Assembly (NCBI GenBank): GCA_036852015.1
Contig: JAANDG010000581.1
Location: 27,199 to 91,198 of the forward strand
Direction of reading: 5' to 3'
Length of the DNA: 64,000 bases
Origin: Pelodera strongyloides
Taxonomy: Eukaryota > Nematoda > Chromadorea > Rhabditida > Rhabditidae
Shown here piece by piece: positions 12,711 to 25,600 of the stretch (its first letter is position 1; each line of letters starts with the position of its first letter). The position numbers and the translations under genes are program-made. The notes beneath the pieces are model-generated. The model ran no database searches, was not told the DNA's origin, and worked only from the letters and a program-made list of their open reading frames with translations.

Positions 12711-14243
12711 CCGGAGTGCTCAGCTCTCTATCTTTACTCCTGACCATTTTCGCGATTTCTATGCATTATCGATCGATATTGATTTTTTTCAATTTCACAA
12801 TTCAACTTATCTTTGAGAGTTGAGCAACATTGATCAGAGGGCTCGAGTCTCTATCTCTGTTCCTAAGCCGATTCTGGATCTGTTTTTGCGGTTTCTATGG
12901 ATTATCGATCGATATTGATTTTGTTCAATTTCACAATTCAACTTATCTTTGAGAGTTGAGCAATATTGATCAAAGGGCTCGAGTCTCTATCTCTGTTCCT
13001 AAGCCGATTCTGGATCTGTTTTTGCGGTTTCTATGGATTATCGATCGATATTGATTTTTTCAATTTCACTATTCAACTTATCTTTCGAAGCTGAACAATA
13101 TTGATCAGAGGGCTCGAGTCTCTATCTATGTTCCTAAGCCGATTCTGGATCTGTTTTTGCAATTTCTATGGATTATCGATCGATATTGATTTTTTCAATT
13201 TCACTATTCAACTTATCTTTCGAAGCTGAACAATATTGATCAGAGGGCTCGAGTCTATATCTATGTTCCTAAGCCGATTCCGGATCTGTTTATTGCGGTT
13301 TCTATGGATTATCGATCGATATTGATTTTTTCAATTTAACCATTCAACTTATCTTTCGAAGTTGAGCACTATTGATCAGAGGGCTCAAGTGTCTATCTCG
13401 ACTCCTAAGGCGGTTTTTGGCTATGTTTTTGCGGTTTCTATGGATTATCGATCGATATTGATTTATTCAATTTCACAATTCAACTTCTTTGAGAGTTCAG
13501 CAATATTGATCAGAGGGCTCGAGTCTCTATCTCTGTTCCTAAGCCGATTCTGGATCTATTTTTGCGGTTTCTATGGATTATATATCGATATTGATTTTTT
13601 CAATTGCACAATTCAAATTATCTTTGAGAGTTGAGCAATATTGATCAAAGGGCTCGAGTCTCTATCTCTGTTCCTAAGCCGATTCTGGATCTGTTTTTGC
13701 GGTTTCTATGGATTATCGATCGATATTGATTTTTTCAATTGCACAATTCAAATTATCTTTGAGAGTTGAGCAATATTGATCAGAGGGCTCGAGTCTCTAT
13801 CTCTGTTCCTAAGCCGAATCTGGATCTGTTTTTGCAATTTCTATGGATTATCGATCGATATTGATTTTTTCAATTTCACTATTCAACTTATCTTTCGAAG
13901 CTGAACAATATTGATCAGAGGGGTCGAGTCTCTATCTATGTTCCTAAGCCGATTCTGGATCTGTTTTTGCAATTTCTATGGATTATCGATCGATATTGAT
14001 TTTTTCAATTTCACTATTCAACTTATCTTTCGAAGCTGAACAATATTGATCAGAGGGCTCGAGTCTCTATCTATGTTCCTAAGCCGATTCTGGATCTGTT
14101 TTTGCAATTTCTATGGATTATCGATCGATATTGATTTTTTCAATTTCACTATTCAACTTATCTTTCGAAGCTGAACAATATTGATCAGAGGGCCCGAGTC
14201 TCTATCTCTACTCCTAAGGCGATTTTTGGCTCTCGGAAAAATT
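12710..14243. repeat. 135-bp tandem array 1
   Basis: Successive CTCGAG-type landmarks at 13,521, 13,656, 13,791, 13,926 and 14,061 are each exactly 135 bp apart. There are about 11 units. Two subtypes are mixed: one with GCGGTTTCTATGG and GAGAGTTGAGC, the other with GCAATTTCTATGG, TTTCACTATTC and CGAAGCTGAAC. The second subtype fills the array end. Confidence 0.92.
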
Positions 14244-14249
14244 AGCGCG

Positions 14250-14722
14250 CGCCTCGCTCTAGCGATATGGCTTTAGCTTGAGCTTGAGATTTTGATAAGC
14301 TAACGATTTCAATGTTTGAAGTTTAGGTACAGATTGCCACTACTCTGAATTAGCTTCATCTTCATTTTGATTTTTTTAAGATTTTTTAAGAGATTTGGAG
14401 TTTAGTCGTTAGCTCGCTCGGCGGGCCTTCGGCCCGCCTTCGCTCGCCCGACGTTCACTATGATTTGAGGTTGTTCGTTTGCAATTTTACTTTTGAGCTA
14501 CGAAACTTTGCACGTCGAGTATTTTTTGACGTCATGGATTCCGAAGCATAATTTTTTTCCGAAGCGATTCTGAAACAGATACTTGATCGTGATGCAGTTT
14601 AGGATGCGAGTTTCACTTGAGCACTGAAGTTCATTTCCACCGTTATCTTTAAGCTATTTTATTAATATGGCTCAATTTTGAAGATTTTAATTAAGATTCG
14701 GGAATATAGTCGTTAGCTCACT
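14250..14722. repeat. GC-hairpin block, copy 2
   Basis: This is a second copy of the block at 11,890-12,367, again with the GGCGGGCC-TTC-GGCCCGCC hairpin (14,420-14,438). It adds a short insertion near 14,545-14,580. It stops at TAGTCGTTAGCTCACTC and joins a 135-bp unit directly, without the 251-bp leader units seen after copy 1. Confidence 0.85.
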
Positions 14723-16372
14723 CTTAAGCCGGTTCTGGATCTGTTTTTGCGATTTCTATGGATTATCGATCGATATTGATTTTTTAATTTCACAATTCAA
14801 CTTATCTTTGAGAGTTGAGCAATATTGATCAGAGGGCTCGAGTCTCTATCTCTGTTCCTAAGCCGATACTGGATCTGTTTTTACGATTTCTATGGATTAT
14901 CGATCGATATTGATTTTTTTCAATTTCATAATTCAACTTATCTTTGATAGTTGAGCAATATTGATCAGAGGGCTCGAGTCTCTATCTCTGTTCCTAAGCC
15001 GGTTCTGGTTCTGTTTTTGCGATTTATATGGATTATCGATCGATATTGATTTTTTCAATTTCAGAATTAAACTTTTTCGAAGTTGAGCAACATTTATCAG
15101 AGGGCTCGAGTCATCTCAGTTCCTAAGCCGATTCTGGATCTGTTTTTGCGGTTTCTATGGATTATCGATCGATATTGATTTTTTTCAATTTCACAATTTA
15201 ACTTAGTTTTCGAAGTTGAGCAACATTGATCAGAGGGCTCGAGTCTCTATCTCTGTTCCTAAGCCGATTCTGGATCTGTTTTGCGGTTTCTATGGGTTAT
15301 CGATCGATATTGATTTTTTCAATTTCACAATTTAACTTAGTTTTCGAAGTTGAGCAATATTGATCAGAGGGCTCGAGGCTCTATCTCTACTCCTAAGCCG
15401 AGTTTTAACAGTTTGTTTGCGGTTTCTATGGATTATCGATCGATATTGATTTTTTCAATTTCACAATTCAACTTATCTTTGAGAGTTCAGCAATATTGAT
15501 CAGAGGGCTCGAGTCTCTATCTCGGTTCCTAAGCCGATTCTCGATCTATTTTTGCGATTTCTATGGATTATCGATCGATATTGATTTTTTCAATTTCACA
15601 ATTCAACTTATCTTTGAGAGTTCAGCAATATTGATCAGAGGGCTCGAGTCTCTATCTCTGTTCCTAAGCCGATTCTGGATCTATTTTTGCGATTTCTATG
15701 GATTATCGATCGATATTGATTTTTTCAATTTCACAATTCAACTTATCTTTGAGAGTTCAGCAATATTGATCAAAGGGCTCGAGTCTCTATCTCTGTTCCT
15801 AAGCCGATTCTGGATCTGTTTTTGCGGTTTCTATGGATTATCGATCGATATAGATTTTTTCAATTTCACCATTAAACTTATCTTTGAGGGTTGAGCAATA
15901 TTAATCAGAGGGCTCGAGTCTCTATCTCTGTTCCTAAGCCGATTCTGGATCTGTTTTTGCAATTTCTATGGATTATCGATCGATATTGATTTTTTCAATT
16001 TCACTATTCAACTTATCTTTCGAAGCTGAACAATATTGATCAGAGGGCTCGAGTCTCTATCTATGTTCCTAAGCCGATTCTGGATCTGTTTTTGCAATTT
16101 CTATGGATTATCGATCGATATTGATTTTTTCAATTTCACTATTCAACTTATCTTTCGAAGCTGAACAATATTGATCAGAGGGCTCGAGTCTCTATCTATG
16201 TTCCTAAGCCGATTCTGGATCTGTTTTTGCAATTTCTATGGATTATCGATCGATATTGATTTTTTCAATTTCACTATTCAACTTATCTTTCGAAGCTGAA
16301 CAATATTGATCAGAGGGCCCGAGTCTCTATCTCTACTCCTAAGGCGATTTTTGGCTCTCGGAAAAATTATCG
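14723..16372. repeat. 135-bp tandem array 2
   Basis: About 12 units of the same 135-bp repeat. Because 135 is divisible by 3, one plus-strand frame stays open across units: 15,496-15,894 reads as almost three copies of a 45-residue repeat starting IRGLESLSLFLSRFW. The array ends with three units of the second subtype, nearly identical to the end of array 1. Confidence 0.92.
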
Positions 16373-16660
16373 ATTGATTATTGATTTTTTTCTGTGCCAA
16401 CATTCTTCGTTCTCCAGCCTGACCACGTTAGCCAGGGTCCCAGGTCTGAAGCTCTCGATAAATTTTTCACCGTTTTATGTCATTTCACTATGTTCTGGGA
16501 GGTGCTTAAGTTCAGTTGGCAACATGCCAAAATTTAGATTATCGATTTATCGATTTTTGATTGGATCATTTTTCATCACGTCGATAGTGGATGCGTTTAG
16601 GATAGGTTTCATTTTTTCGGTTATCAGATATCGATTATCTGATAAGCAATCGATAATCGG
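16365..16660. repeat. ATCGAT-rich tail with a perfect hairpin
   Basis: After the array, ATCGAT or ATCGATT words recur (near 16,370, 16,540, 16,550, 16,630, 16,650). At 16,621-16,645 TTATCAGATA and TATCTGATAA form a perfect 10-bp stem around TCGAT. This may be decayed satellite or the end of the repeat module. Confidence 0.55.
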
Positions 16661-19600
16661 AAAAAAGCCATTTCTTAATTTTCGCTAAGGACCCTAAGGC
16701 CAAAGACCCAAACCCTTAACTCTACTGCTAACCCCCGATCTGAAACGTGACAGACAGACAGAACTCGTCTATATTACTACACAATGCAGATAAGTGTGTG
16801 ACCTGGGTCGACCTTTTATGTTTTGATTGCTCATGAATTACAAAATGGATGAAAAAGGAATCAATTTGTAACAAAAAGTTACAATGTCGAATGACGCTTA
16901 CAATTAGAGGAATACAGTTATTCGATGAAGGAAACCTAAAACTAAGCATGGTAAGAGCACTACAAGAATATCAGCAATGTGTTATTTTAGCAGGATATCT
17001 ATTTCCACCAGGGACAGCGACGAAACACGTCTATCTATGGTTGTGTGTTTATGTGCTACATATAAAATTGCTATTGTAAAAAAACCAAATGTTTACATCT
17101 TTTCACGTATTTCATTGGCTCTTTTCAGTGGACAATTGTGAAAAGGGTGTCTGTAATTGTTTTATTAGTTCAGAAAATTGTATGTGGCGTGTGGATGTTG
17201 CGTACCACCCGAATTGTGCTGATTGTGTGTTGTGTAGTGTGGTAACTAGATAGTGTTCAATTGGCACCTTGGGACACTTACAACGGAAGACGACTTGATT
17301 CTGGGACATGGAAGAGCATAGGACAATTGAGACTACACATCAGATGAGTGATCCCACTTCTGGAATGCCCAGAAGACTTTCACATCGAACTGAGTAACTA
17401 CAATAGAAAAGCCAGTTCTTAAGGATCATGCAATACAACATTTCGCGTTATATTTTAATTCTGCTTTGTGACTTTGGTGCGACGATAAACGGAATCGAAG
17501 TTGCCCTTTAAAACAACTCAAACATAAGGTTGTTGCTAAACAAGCTTTAATAAAACAGAGTCAAATATTTACAAAAGGAGGATTACTTAGTAACTAATTC
17601 ACTCAGCACAGCTCTTCTGTAACAAATATTCCTATTTCTAGTGTATGGGACTTGATATCGATTAGAATATTCTTCAGCGTGTCCTGGATAGGATATAGTG
17701 TGGCACTAGATATTTTTAAGATATCATCGACCAGAATAGGGCAATATTTCCGACCAGTGGGTCTTTGATTGGTTGACCTAGGAACGAAATATTTGAAAAG
17801 ACCAAAAATTCAGGCATTCAACTCAGATAAGTCGTCAGTGTCCGCGCGGACATGAACCGCTAAGGGAAACACTTGAAGGGCAATTACGCAATTAAACGAC
17901 AGTACGTACATTACAAGCCGTGCGGGTGGCCTCTCACATGATTTATTCGTTGTCGGAGGGACCAATTAAAACGACATACACACTACCAATTACTTTACCG
18001 ATAATATACCCCATTCTTATGAATAATTTAGCTTCTTCACAAAATACGCCCTGCAGCTTCTGCGTAAAAATAAAGATACATGATTGAACAAAAAAGATAG
18101 TAATCTACTAAGTTTCTTATTAACATAACAAAATGAGTCGTTTGTCTGGGCAAAATGTCAATGAGAAGTGAAGGAGAGTCAGCTGTTGGGGTTAAATCTA
18201 TTGGCATAACATATAGAAAGACAACTTTTGATCACAACCAAGCATCGCACACTAGAAATTGGGAAGGTGTAATCAACTATTGCTAATTAGTAAATAGAAA
18301 TCGATAAAAAATCCCATTTAAACGATAATGTGTCAGATTTGTCATGCGAAGAAATAAACGATGATATTTGAACCCCAAGTTGATGCATGTGAACCCTGTT
18401 GTTGAAAACTATATTAAACAACGATTGTCTGCAGACGAAGACTCTTTCTAATATCGCAGCAAACTCCATATCACTGCACAGACAGAGGTAGAGCTTGTTA
18501 CTGATATTCCAAGAATCCTGGTAATTATTCGGTGAGCAACTCCAGAATCACATAACCTCAAATAGTAAACTCTAACAATCTTTCCTGGGCGTTCAACCCA
18601 TTCAGTCATATGTCAAGAAAAGAATTACAGCAATTGAGGAACGTGTCCTAGGATTGCCAGTTGCCTAAAAGGAATAGATGCATCAATCAGCTATGAATAT
18701 GCTTCGAGTTCTAAGGGAGGATGATTGATAGAGCAGAACACCGAAGGGATGCTTGTTGTAAACATCAAATTTTAAATATCACGCCGTAATTTACAATTCA
18801 TATCTAAGTGAGATACTGTGGGAAATTCTTCTCATGGTTTTCGAATTAATTCCAATGTCCGTTCATAATGGTTGAAAATCCTGCACATCCGGAATTTCGG
18901 ATTTGAACCAAAAATATGGATCAGAGAACCCGAATAACCAAACTAGTGTGCTATCACTTATGGTTTAGAAGATGTAGGATCCATGTGGAGGTAATCTTCC
19001 TCCGTGAACGACTTAAATCACCAATAACTTCTTTTCATTCAACATCGTTTCTTCTCCCAGACCTTATGAATTTTGAATTTGCAAGGAACAAAGCAGTTGG
19101 CTCAACAATTCAACTACGAAATTCGACCCTGCGCACAAAACGGTTGTTCAGAAGATGGCGATATTCAAAGAGAACAATTGTCTGGAATCTAGGCACGTCG
19201 ACTTACGAAAGCTCAAAGGATTGAAGTACGGATTCTAAAGATCTCTCTTAGAGCATAGGGAAACGATCATTTATTGTTTTTTTTTACTCGGTAAAAACCA
19301 TTTTGTACAAGGGACGTTATGAATAAAACTGATAACCAATGACTGACAATTGATAAATATGTCCAAAGTAGTGTGATAGAGTGCAGATCGGTAAGAGTGT
19401 GTCGTATGAGTGCTGTAATCTGAGTGTCTGACAAGCGAAGAGTTATTAGAGAATTTGCCTCACCCCATGGCAGCACAACTGTTCAACTTCTCACAATAAA
19501 GACCATCAAAAAAGCCACCAAACGCATTCTTCGTTTTCCACAAAATCTGATTGCTGAATTGCTTGCAAACTTTAGCAATAAAAAGACCGTGTAAATTCTA

Positions 19601-20245
19601 AACGTGTGATTACCAGCACAGGCAATTGTTTTGAAGGGATGAACTAAATGTAGATCAACAAGTACACCAAATAAGCACGAAATCTTTCTCTGTTCTAGCA
19701 CTCCGAATCAGGAGCAGATTTCAAGTTCCGATTCATTCCAAAGTTTCCAGTAAACTGCTTGTTTTCTTAAGAAGTTTTCTCGGTAAGTCATTTAAAAGCG
19801 ATTTTCTCTGTAAAAATACTGGCTTTTCTACTTACTGTTCTGACTGAATTTGAGAAAACACTAACAAGCATAACCGCTAGTTGCGCAGATCGATTGAAAA
19901 GAGGAGCTCTCATATATATACATATACAATATTATATATATTTATATTATAACAAATCTCTAAAGTCTAATATACAATACCAAAATGTTAATAACCTGTT
20001 GTCTAGCAGAGCAAGAAAATCGAAAATACTGTATTTTTACCTGACATTCTAACCCTTTATAAGGTGAAGATCCTATCTCGATATTTTGAAAAACATCAAG
20101 ATGGAAAATTAAAAAAATACGAGTGTTCATGTTGAAGACAACACACATTTATTAGAACCAATTCATTTCAGAAACTATCACCACGTACAGAAATGTCCGA
20201 TCTTCTCTGAAGATCACTGTGACCATTATTCACTGAGAATCGATG
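16661..20245. other. Gene-poor stretch, nothing convincing
   Basis: Open frames are at most about 100 codons (18,916-19,224 plus), match nothing I recognise and are not extended by splice sites. There is an AT-rich simple stretch at about 19,910-19,952. No RNA gene was recognised. Confidence 0.45.
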
Positions 20246-20517
20246 AGTTGCGCGCCGCACCATTTTGGGACACTAAATGCGCCCCGCAACAAAATGGAAA
20301 GCATCTAACTAAGAGTACATGTAGGAATTCAACATTCCGCTTTCTTTTGCACGTTCAGCGACTTTTGCGCACCGTTTCCTCAACTTTTCTGCACTGTTTT
20401 TTGGTGGTTTCCCGCAACAACGGGCAACAAAGTCGCTGAAAAGCGTGTTCCGCGCGCATCAAATTTGTTTGCAGGGAACGCCCCCTCACTCAAAAAAAAA
20501 CGTTGCGGCGCGCAACT
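20246..20517. mobile_element. GC-rich MITE-like element with 14-bp perfect inverted ends
   Basis: AGTTGCGCGCCGCA at 20,246-20,259 is exactly inverted at 20,504-20,517, enclosing 272 bp. The interior is GC-richer than the flanks and repeats related words (GCGCCCCGCAAC, GCGACTTTTGCGC, CAACAACGGGCAAC). No clear target-site duplication was found, so transposon origin is an inference from the ends, size and composition. Confidence 0.5.
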
Positions 20518-20627
20518 ATTGAGTTTCGTTGTTGAGCTTAGGAGTCAATTTCCTTGTCCCAAAAGGGTAAATCTTTATGATTCGAAAATGCAAATTTATT
20601 TCGTGTCAGGTAAATAACTCTTCTCAT

Positions 20628-20807
20628 AACTTACGCACATAACCGGAGAAATTTTTAGTATGTTTTTTGAAGAGAATGCCCTTTCAAAACTTACGCACAT
20701 AACCGGAGAAATTTTTAGTATGTTTTTTGAAGAGAATGCCCTTTCAAAACTTACGCACATAACCGGAGAAATTTTTAGTATGTTTTTTGAAGAGAATGCC
20801 CTTTCAA
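20628..20807. repeat. Three identical 60-bp tandem units
   Basis: The unit beginning AACTTACGCACATAACCGG and ending GAATGCCCTTTCAA is repeated at 20,628, 20,688 and 20,748 with no differences. Identity of all copies indicates a very recent expansion. The unit is 20 codons long, so one plus-strand frame reads through it as a 20-residue repeat (MFFEENALSK...). I see no sign that this is a real protein. Confidence 0.95.
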
Positions 20808-22696
20808 CCTTTGATGGGTATTCACTGTTTTACATCTCGTCCTTTTAAAATCCCGGTGACTTTCTAGAAGAATGATATTTGGAAAATCTCGTTTCATTAG
20901 AAAATTTGGGAAGAAACAAAATCTCTTAATTTTTAACCGCCCTTTGCATGAAATACTGTGCTTGATTTGTAATTGAAGTATCTTTAAATGAAGTATTAGC
21001 ATGCCTGGGCCGATCTGCATTAGCTGCCTCAGTTATGTAAAAAATAATTCTTTATCACACGATGATTTGAGTACCAGCAACACAATACTTTTCCGTTTTT
21101 TTCTGTTGCATTTTTGCGTTGTTGGGTATACTGATTGACAATTTTTATTTAGTACATAATTTCTGGTACGAAAAAAAGCATTATCTAAACCCTCAAGAAC
21201 AGTGTGGAAAAATATTAGAATTTCACTACTTATGGATTATACACTTATTTTGGGGTCGAGTTGTGATATAATCTACAAAAAATAATCATTTCGTGACGAA
21301 AAACTGACTTAAGTGATGAGCTATTTTGCTCGATCTGTCTACATATACTTTGACGTTTCCTTATTTATCTCAAACTGTCGCTCTATTTGTATTAAAGCAT
21401 ACACTGTGTAGATCTTCTGGAAAACCCAACGTAGTCTTGGATGTTGTGCCAAATTTATGAAGGTCACTGATTAGGAAGCAAGGTCATTTTTCTTAAAACT
21501 TTCAAAAAAAATATTATTTTGTTTATTTTTTTATTTTTGTTTGCTGCCTTTTATGACCACTGCATATTTTCTATATTTTTTTTTAAATTACATGTGTGTT
21601 TGCGAAATAAGTGACCAAACGATTAATTAAATGTGCTATTACCCAAACAAAGCTATTGCCAGACAAACAATGATGCAACTTGTTCGACCCCCTTGCTTTA
21701 TTTCTGTATTGTTTATGAAAAGAGTGCCAATTAAATCAAACCATTAGCTATTCCGCCAACTTCCAAGAAGAGATCTTTCAAACCCATTTGTAATTATCTT
21801 TGTAGTTCTTGGTTTCAAAATAGCTCAATGAAACATGCAAATGCCTCCACCGCATAATGATAAATCGCGTAACGTTTATTAAATGACTACTTAAAGAAGG
21901 ATTTGGTGATTAAAAAGCAAAAACATACATATACAAAAGGCGATCTTCACTATAAGCACTACTAAGAAAAATAAAGCTGACATAAAAATGCGACTGAATG
22001 ACATGTTGATTAATATAGTCATTAAGAGTTGTAAGTAACATATGCTGACAATGAAAAATATACACTACATTAGAAGCAAAACATAAAACGGAGCGGAGTT
22101 TTAGGTGGGAAACATATTTCAGAATCAGAGCAGAGATGCATTCAATTGGGGAACACATATATTTTTGATTTTTAAAAGAATTTTAGAATTTGTTAAATTA
22201 AACAAACAAAAAAGTCATACGAATAACAAAGCCCTAAAATTATCTTCCAGTGTGCGTTTAATGCTTACACATACTGCTGGTGACATTAATCGTAATAATT
22301 TTAAATCCATTAAACAAACAGTTAAATACGCAAACGAGGATTCGCACTATTACATTATTGCTCGGATAAGGGCTCTTAACACCGGTGTGCAGCCTTAAGC
22401 TATTGACCAGTTAACTGGTCATTTACGTACAAATGAACTACATGAATAAAACGAAACGTAAGAAAATAGTCGACACACAATATGATGACAGATTCTGACA
22501 CGAGGGTAATAAAGTGGAAGCGCCCAGAGAATAAGACAAACTTTAAAGAGAAAACAGGTCATCAGCAACTTGGACAATCTGAATGGAGAATCGAGGTATG
22601 ATACTTATGCGTAAATCTGCATATTGCAGGTTCAGCTAAACAATATTTCGACTATGAACGAGAGCGTATACAATAATAATGTGAGATGCCCTTGTT
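20808..22696. other. 3' flank of the homeobox gene
   Basis: No coding exon was recognised. TTTATT at 21,875-21,880 (AATAAA on the minus strand) is a possible poly(A) signal about 820 bases past the stop, which would give a long 3' UTR. Open frames here (for example 22,105-22,398 plus) look fortuitous. Confidence 0.35.
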
Positions 22697-25600
22697 TCAC
22701 TCCTTGTCTTCTGATGTTTCTGGTTCTTCAACTTCGTTCTTATTTGGCACCGAACCAATAAGACTGGCCAAGTCGGAAAAGTTGGCTTGTGGTGTGCGAG
22801 GTGCTGAGGGAGGAGTGGTGGAGTTGGCAGAACTCACGGAAGGGGCAGCAATACTGGACGGAGCCTGCATCAGCTGGTGCTTGAATGCATCCAGGGCAAC
22901 CAACTGTTGGAAGTAGAGGACAGAAGGATTCTGCTGAAGGCTGAGCATTAGACGAAGAGCATTCGGATCGGCACTCGCCAGTGATGACGGCGTTGGGAAT
23001 GACAGGGGCATGGCAGAAAGCGTGGGTGGTGTGGGCGACGCTGTGTTTGATGCGGAAGATGCAGTGGTTTCGGCACGGGGCGAGCTCGAAGTACGCACTG
23101 CGGCACTGGGGCCAAGGCCGGGAGTCAGCATCATTTGATCGGCTGAAAATATAATACACTGTTATTTTCACGTTGCTTGTTGTATAGAAAGTATATAAAG
23201 TGGACATAAAGCTGAATTTGATTGTACTTAAACATCCCTTATTAGCGCGATAGCGCTAACATAGGTTGGGTTTAATTAACCTAGTAGTTGCATATGGACT
23301 GAATATGATAATGGTGTGCATGATGGAATGTTCTTTGAATAAATACTGACCGAGTGCTTGTTGTGCATTTATGGCAGCCATTATAGCAGCAGTCTCGTGT
23401 CCGTGGGCTGCGGCTGCCAATAGGGCGTATGCATTATCACCCATCGATCCACCCATACCTCCCACTCCGTGATGGGCATATGGGTGCGAACTGCTCCTCT
23501 CCTGCTTCCGGAACTTAGCTCGCCGGTTTTGGAACCAAACCTGCAAACGGATTTGTGTACGGTATGAAGAAAGTTATTGATATTAATTTGAGCTGTCACA
23601 GATCACTGTGAAACTTGTCTACCTTGCATAAAGACATATTGAATTTACTTTCAAAACGCTGAACAAGCAAAGAGTTTCCCACCTGGACCCTGGCTTCAGT
23701 GAGGTTGACCCTTTGTGCTAGTTCCTCCCTAAAAATACCAACTTTTAGTATGAAACAAACTCCTCCAAATCCTCCCTCATTTGTTTATCATGCATGTACT
23801 TAATGTTGCTTGTTATCTCGCTCAATTGCCTCAGTCCGTCTGCTTAATCGTCTCAGTTCCCCTTCAACCGCATTTCCGATTGCTTATGCAAATTTGTGGT
23901 GGCCACAGGTTGCCAAATTGTGTCTAAATTGTCGTGATCTCCCCGCGCCCAATGTCTCAAGGTAGTTAATTGGCCTTAACGGCCAGGTGTGTGTGGGGGG
24001 CCTTCAGTGGTACCGATACGCCGCTCAAAACCAGACAATTATCTGTCGATTAGGGAAAATTAGGGGAACACACCACGCTTGCGACAGTTGATTTGAGGAT
24101 ATATTGCAAATACAGTATCCTTACAATGGATACTCGCGTGGAAAAAAATTAGAATGGATAGGAAAAAGAAACTGATTGGAAGACAGGGACTGAATTTAAG
24201 TTACCAACAAAATTGACGGCGTGAAATGATTAACTGCAAACAAGTATTTTTTTACACAACCCTTACTCTGAGTCCCCTAATCTGAATTTCTCAATTTTGA
24301 TGATAAAAAGTGCTCATTACAATTTAATTTTGCCTGCCAATAGGCTAGATTGGTTTTCTAGATCGCGTGTGCATGAAAATTGATGTTACACGGAATGGAT
24401 GTTAACATACTTAGTAATTGAAATATTAGTGCAAAATTGCAGGGCAGTCAAGGGTGTTGAAATTTGTGAAACTATGGATTTAAGATTGGAAAATATTATT
24501 CATTGGTAACTGGATTTACTGCAGAGAATACAAAAAGGTTTTCACATGTTGCAAGTTGAGAAGCCACCATATTGCATGCTCCTAGAATAAGAAACAATTC
24601 TAGATTATATTTGTGCCCGTATGAACAAGTAAGTTCATCACAATATGTTGTCTATTATGTAAACATATTGCCGGCATGCATTGAAGAATGGTAAACTGAT
24701 CGTTTGTTCCCGATGGGTATATGCCTCCACACACCAAATTAGACTAATTGACAGCCCGGTGTGCAAATCCACTATTATATATCATGAGCTTTAAACATTA
24801 TACAATTATTTTTGCATGAAGTATATTTGCGTGTGTTTGGGGGCTAGTGAACCAATTTGTATAAAGCAGATGATGTGCATGTGAGAGGGTTCAATTGCTC
24901 ATTAATTATAGGCGATTAAGCGCGCAGAGCCGATTGGGGGGTTATTGCGATACACCTAGATTGGACCACTGATATGGTACTCAATTTGAGCAGGTATAAA
25001 AGGGATTAAGGAATTGGGACAAGTCAGGGCAATTAGAATGATGAATGTTGCTGATTGGATTAGTATTGGAAAAGAGACCAAGTCGGAGAGACACCTCCGA
25101 GAAAAGAAACCCATGGAATTCAGAAAGACCACAAAATAAAAGGTATTGGAGGATTCGAATTCAAACAAACAATTAAATATTTATGCCTGCAAAAACTATC
25201 TACCAAAAAAAGCGTCTAATTAATCACAATTGATTGACAGCTATTTTTCAACAGCGATCTAAGACCTTGTCAAGTTGAATAATAGCAAAGGACTGCTGTT
25301 CCACCAACGAAGGTCTTATGAACAGGTGTTTTACTATCCGTTGACTCTTATGGTTAGTTCCGATGCCAGCATAATAGAGTAATGAATTCAAAATATTGAG
25401 AAGTGCTTGCCGAACTGAGTTGAATCTTCCATCTATCATTGTTATTTGGGATTTAATCCAATAGTGCGAAAGACACGTGGTTTTACATACGAGTCACAAA
25501 GAAATGTGTAAAAGACTTACGTACAGGTAAATATATATTCAACTAGGGAAGTATCTTGAAAGGAACGTACCTAACAAAGACATCAGGGTAGTGTGTATTC

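Larger units (their letters stand above)
11881..16372. repeat. Composite satellite: 135-bp arrays and two GC-hairpin blocks
   Basis: The region alternates a non-tandem block (11.89-12.37 kb, copied at 14.25-14.72 kb) with two arrays of 135-bp units (to 14,243 and to 16,372). Nearly every array unit carries GGATTATCGATCGATATTGA, so the palindrome ATCGATCGAT recurs every 135 bp. The end of the first array (13,791-14,243) is copied almost exactly 2,125 bp downstream (15,916-16,368), including the unusual closing stretch GGCGATTTTTGGCTCTCGG. The whole therefore looks like a duplicated block-plus-array module. Open frames here are by-products of the repeat. Confidence 0.9.

Noticed and set aside
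23256..23280. GGTTTAATTAACC resembling the nematode SL1 leader start
   Set aside because: Only the first bases match; there is no donor or SL RNA structure, and it lies in an alr-1 intron.
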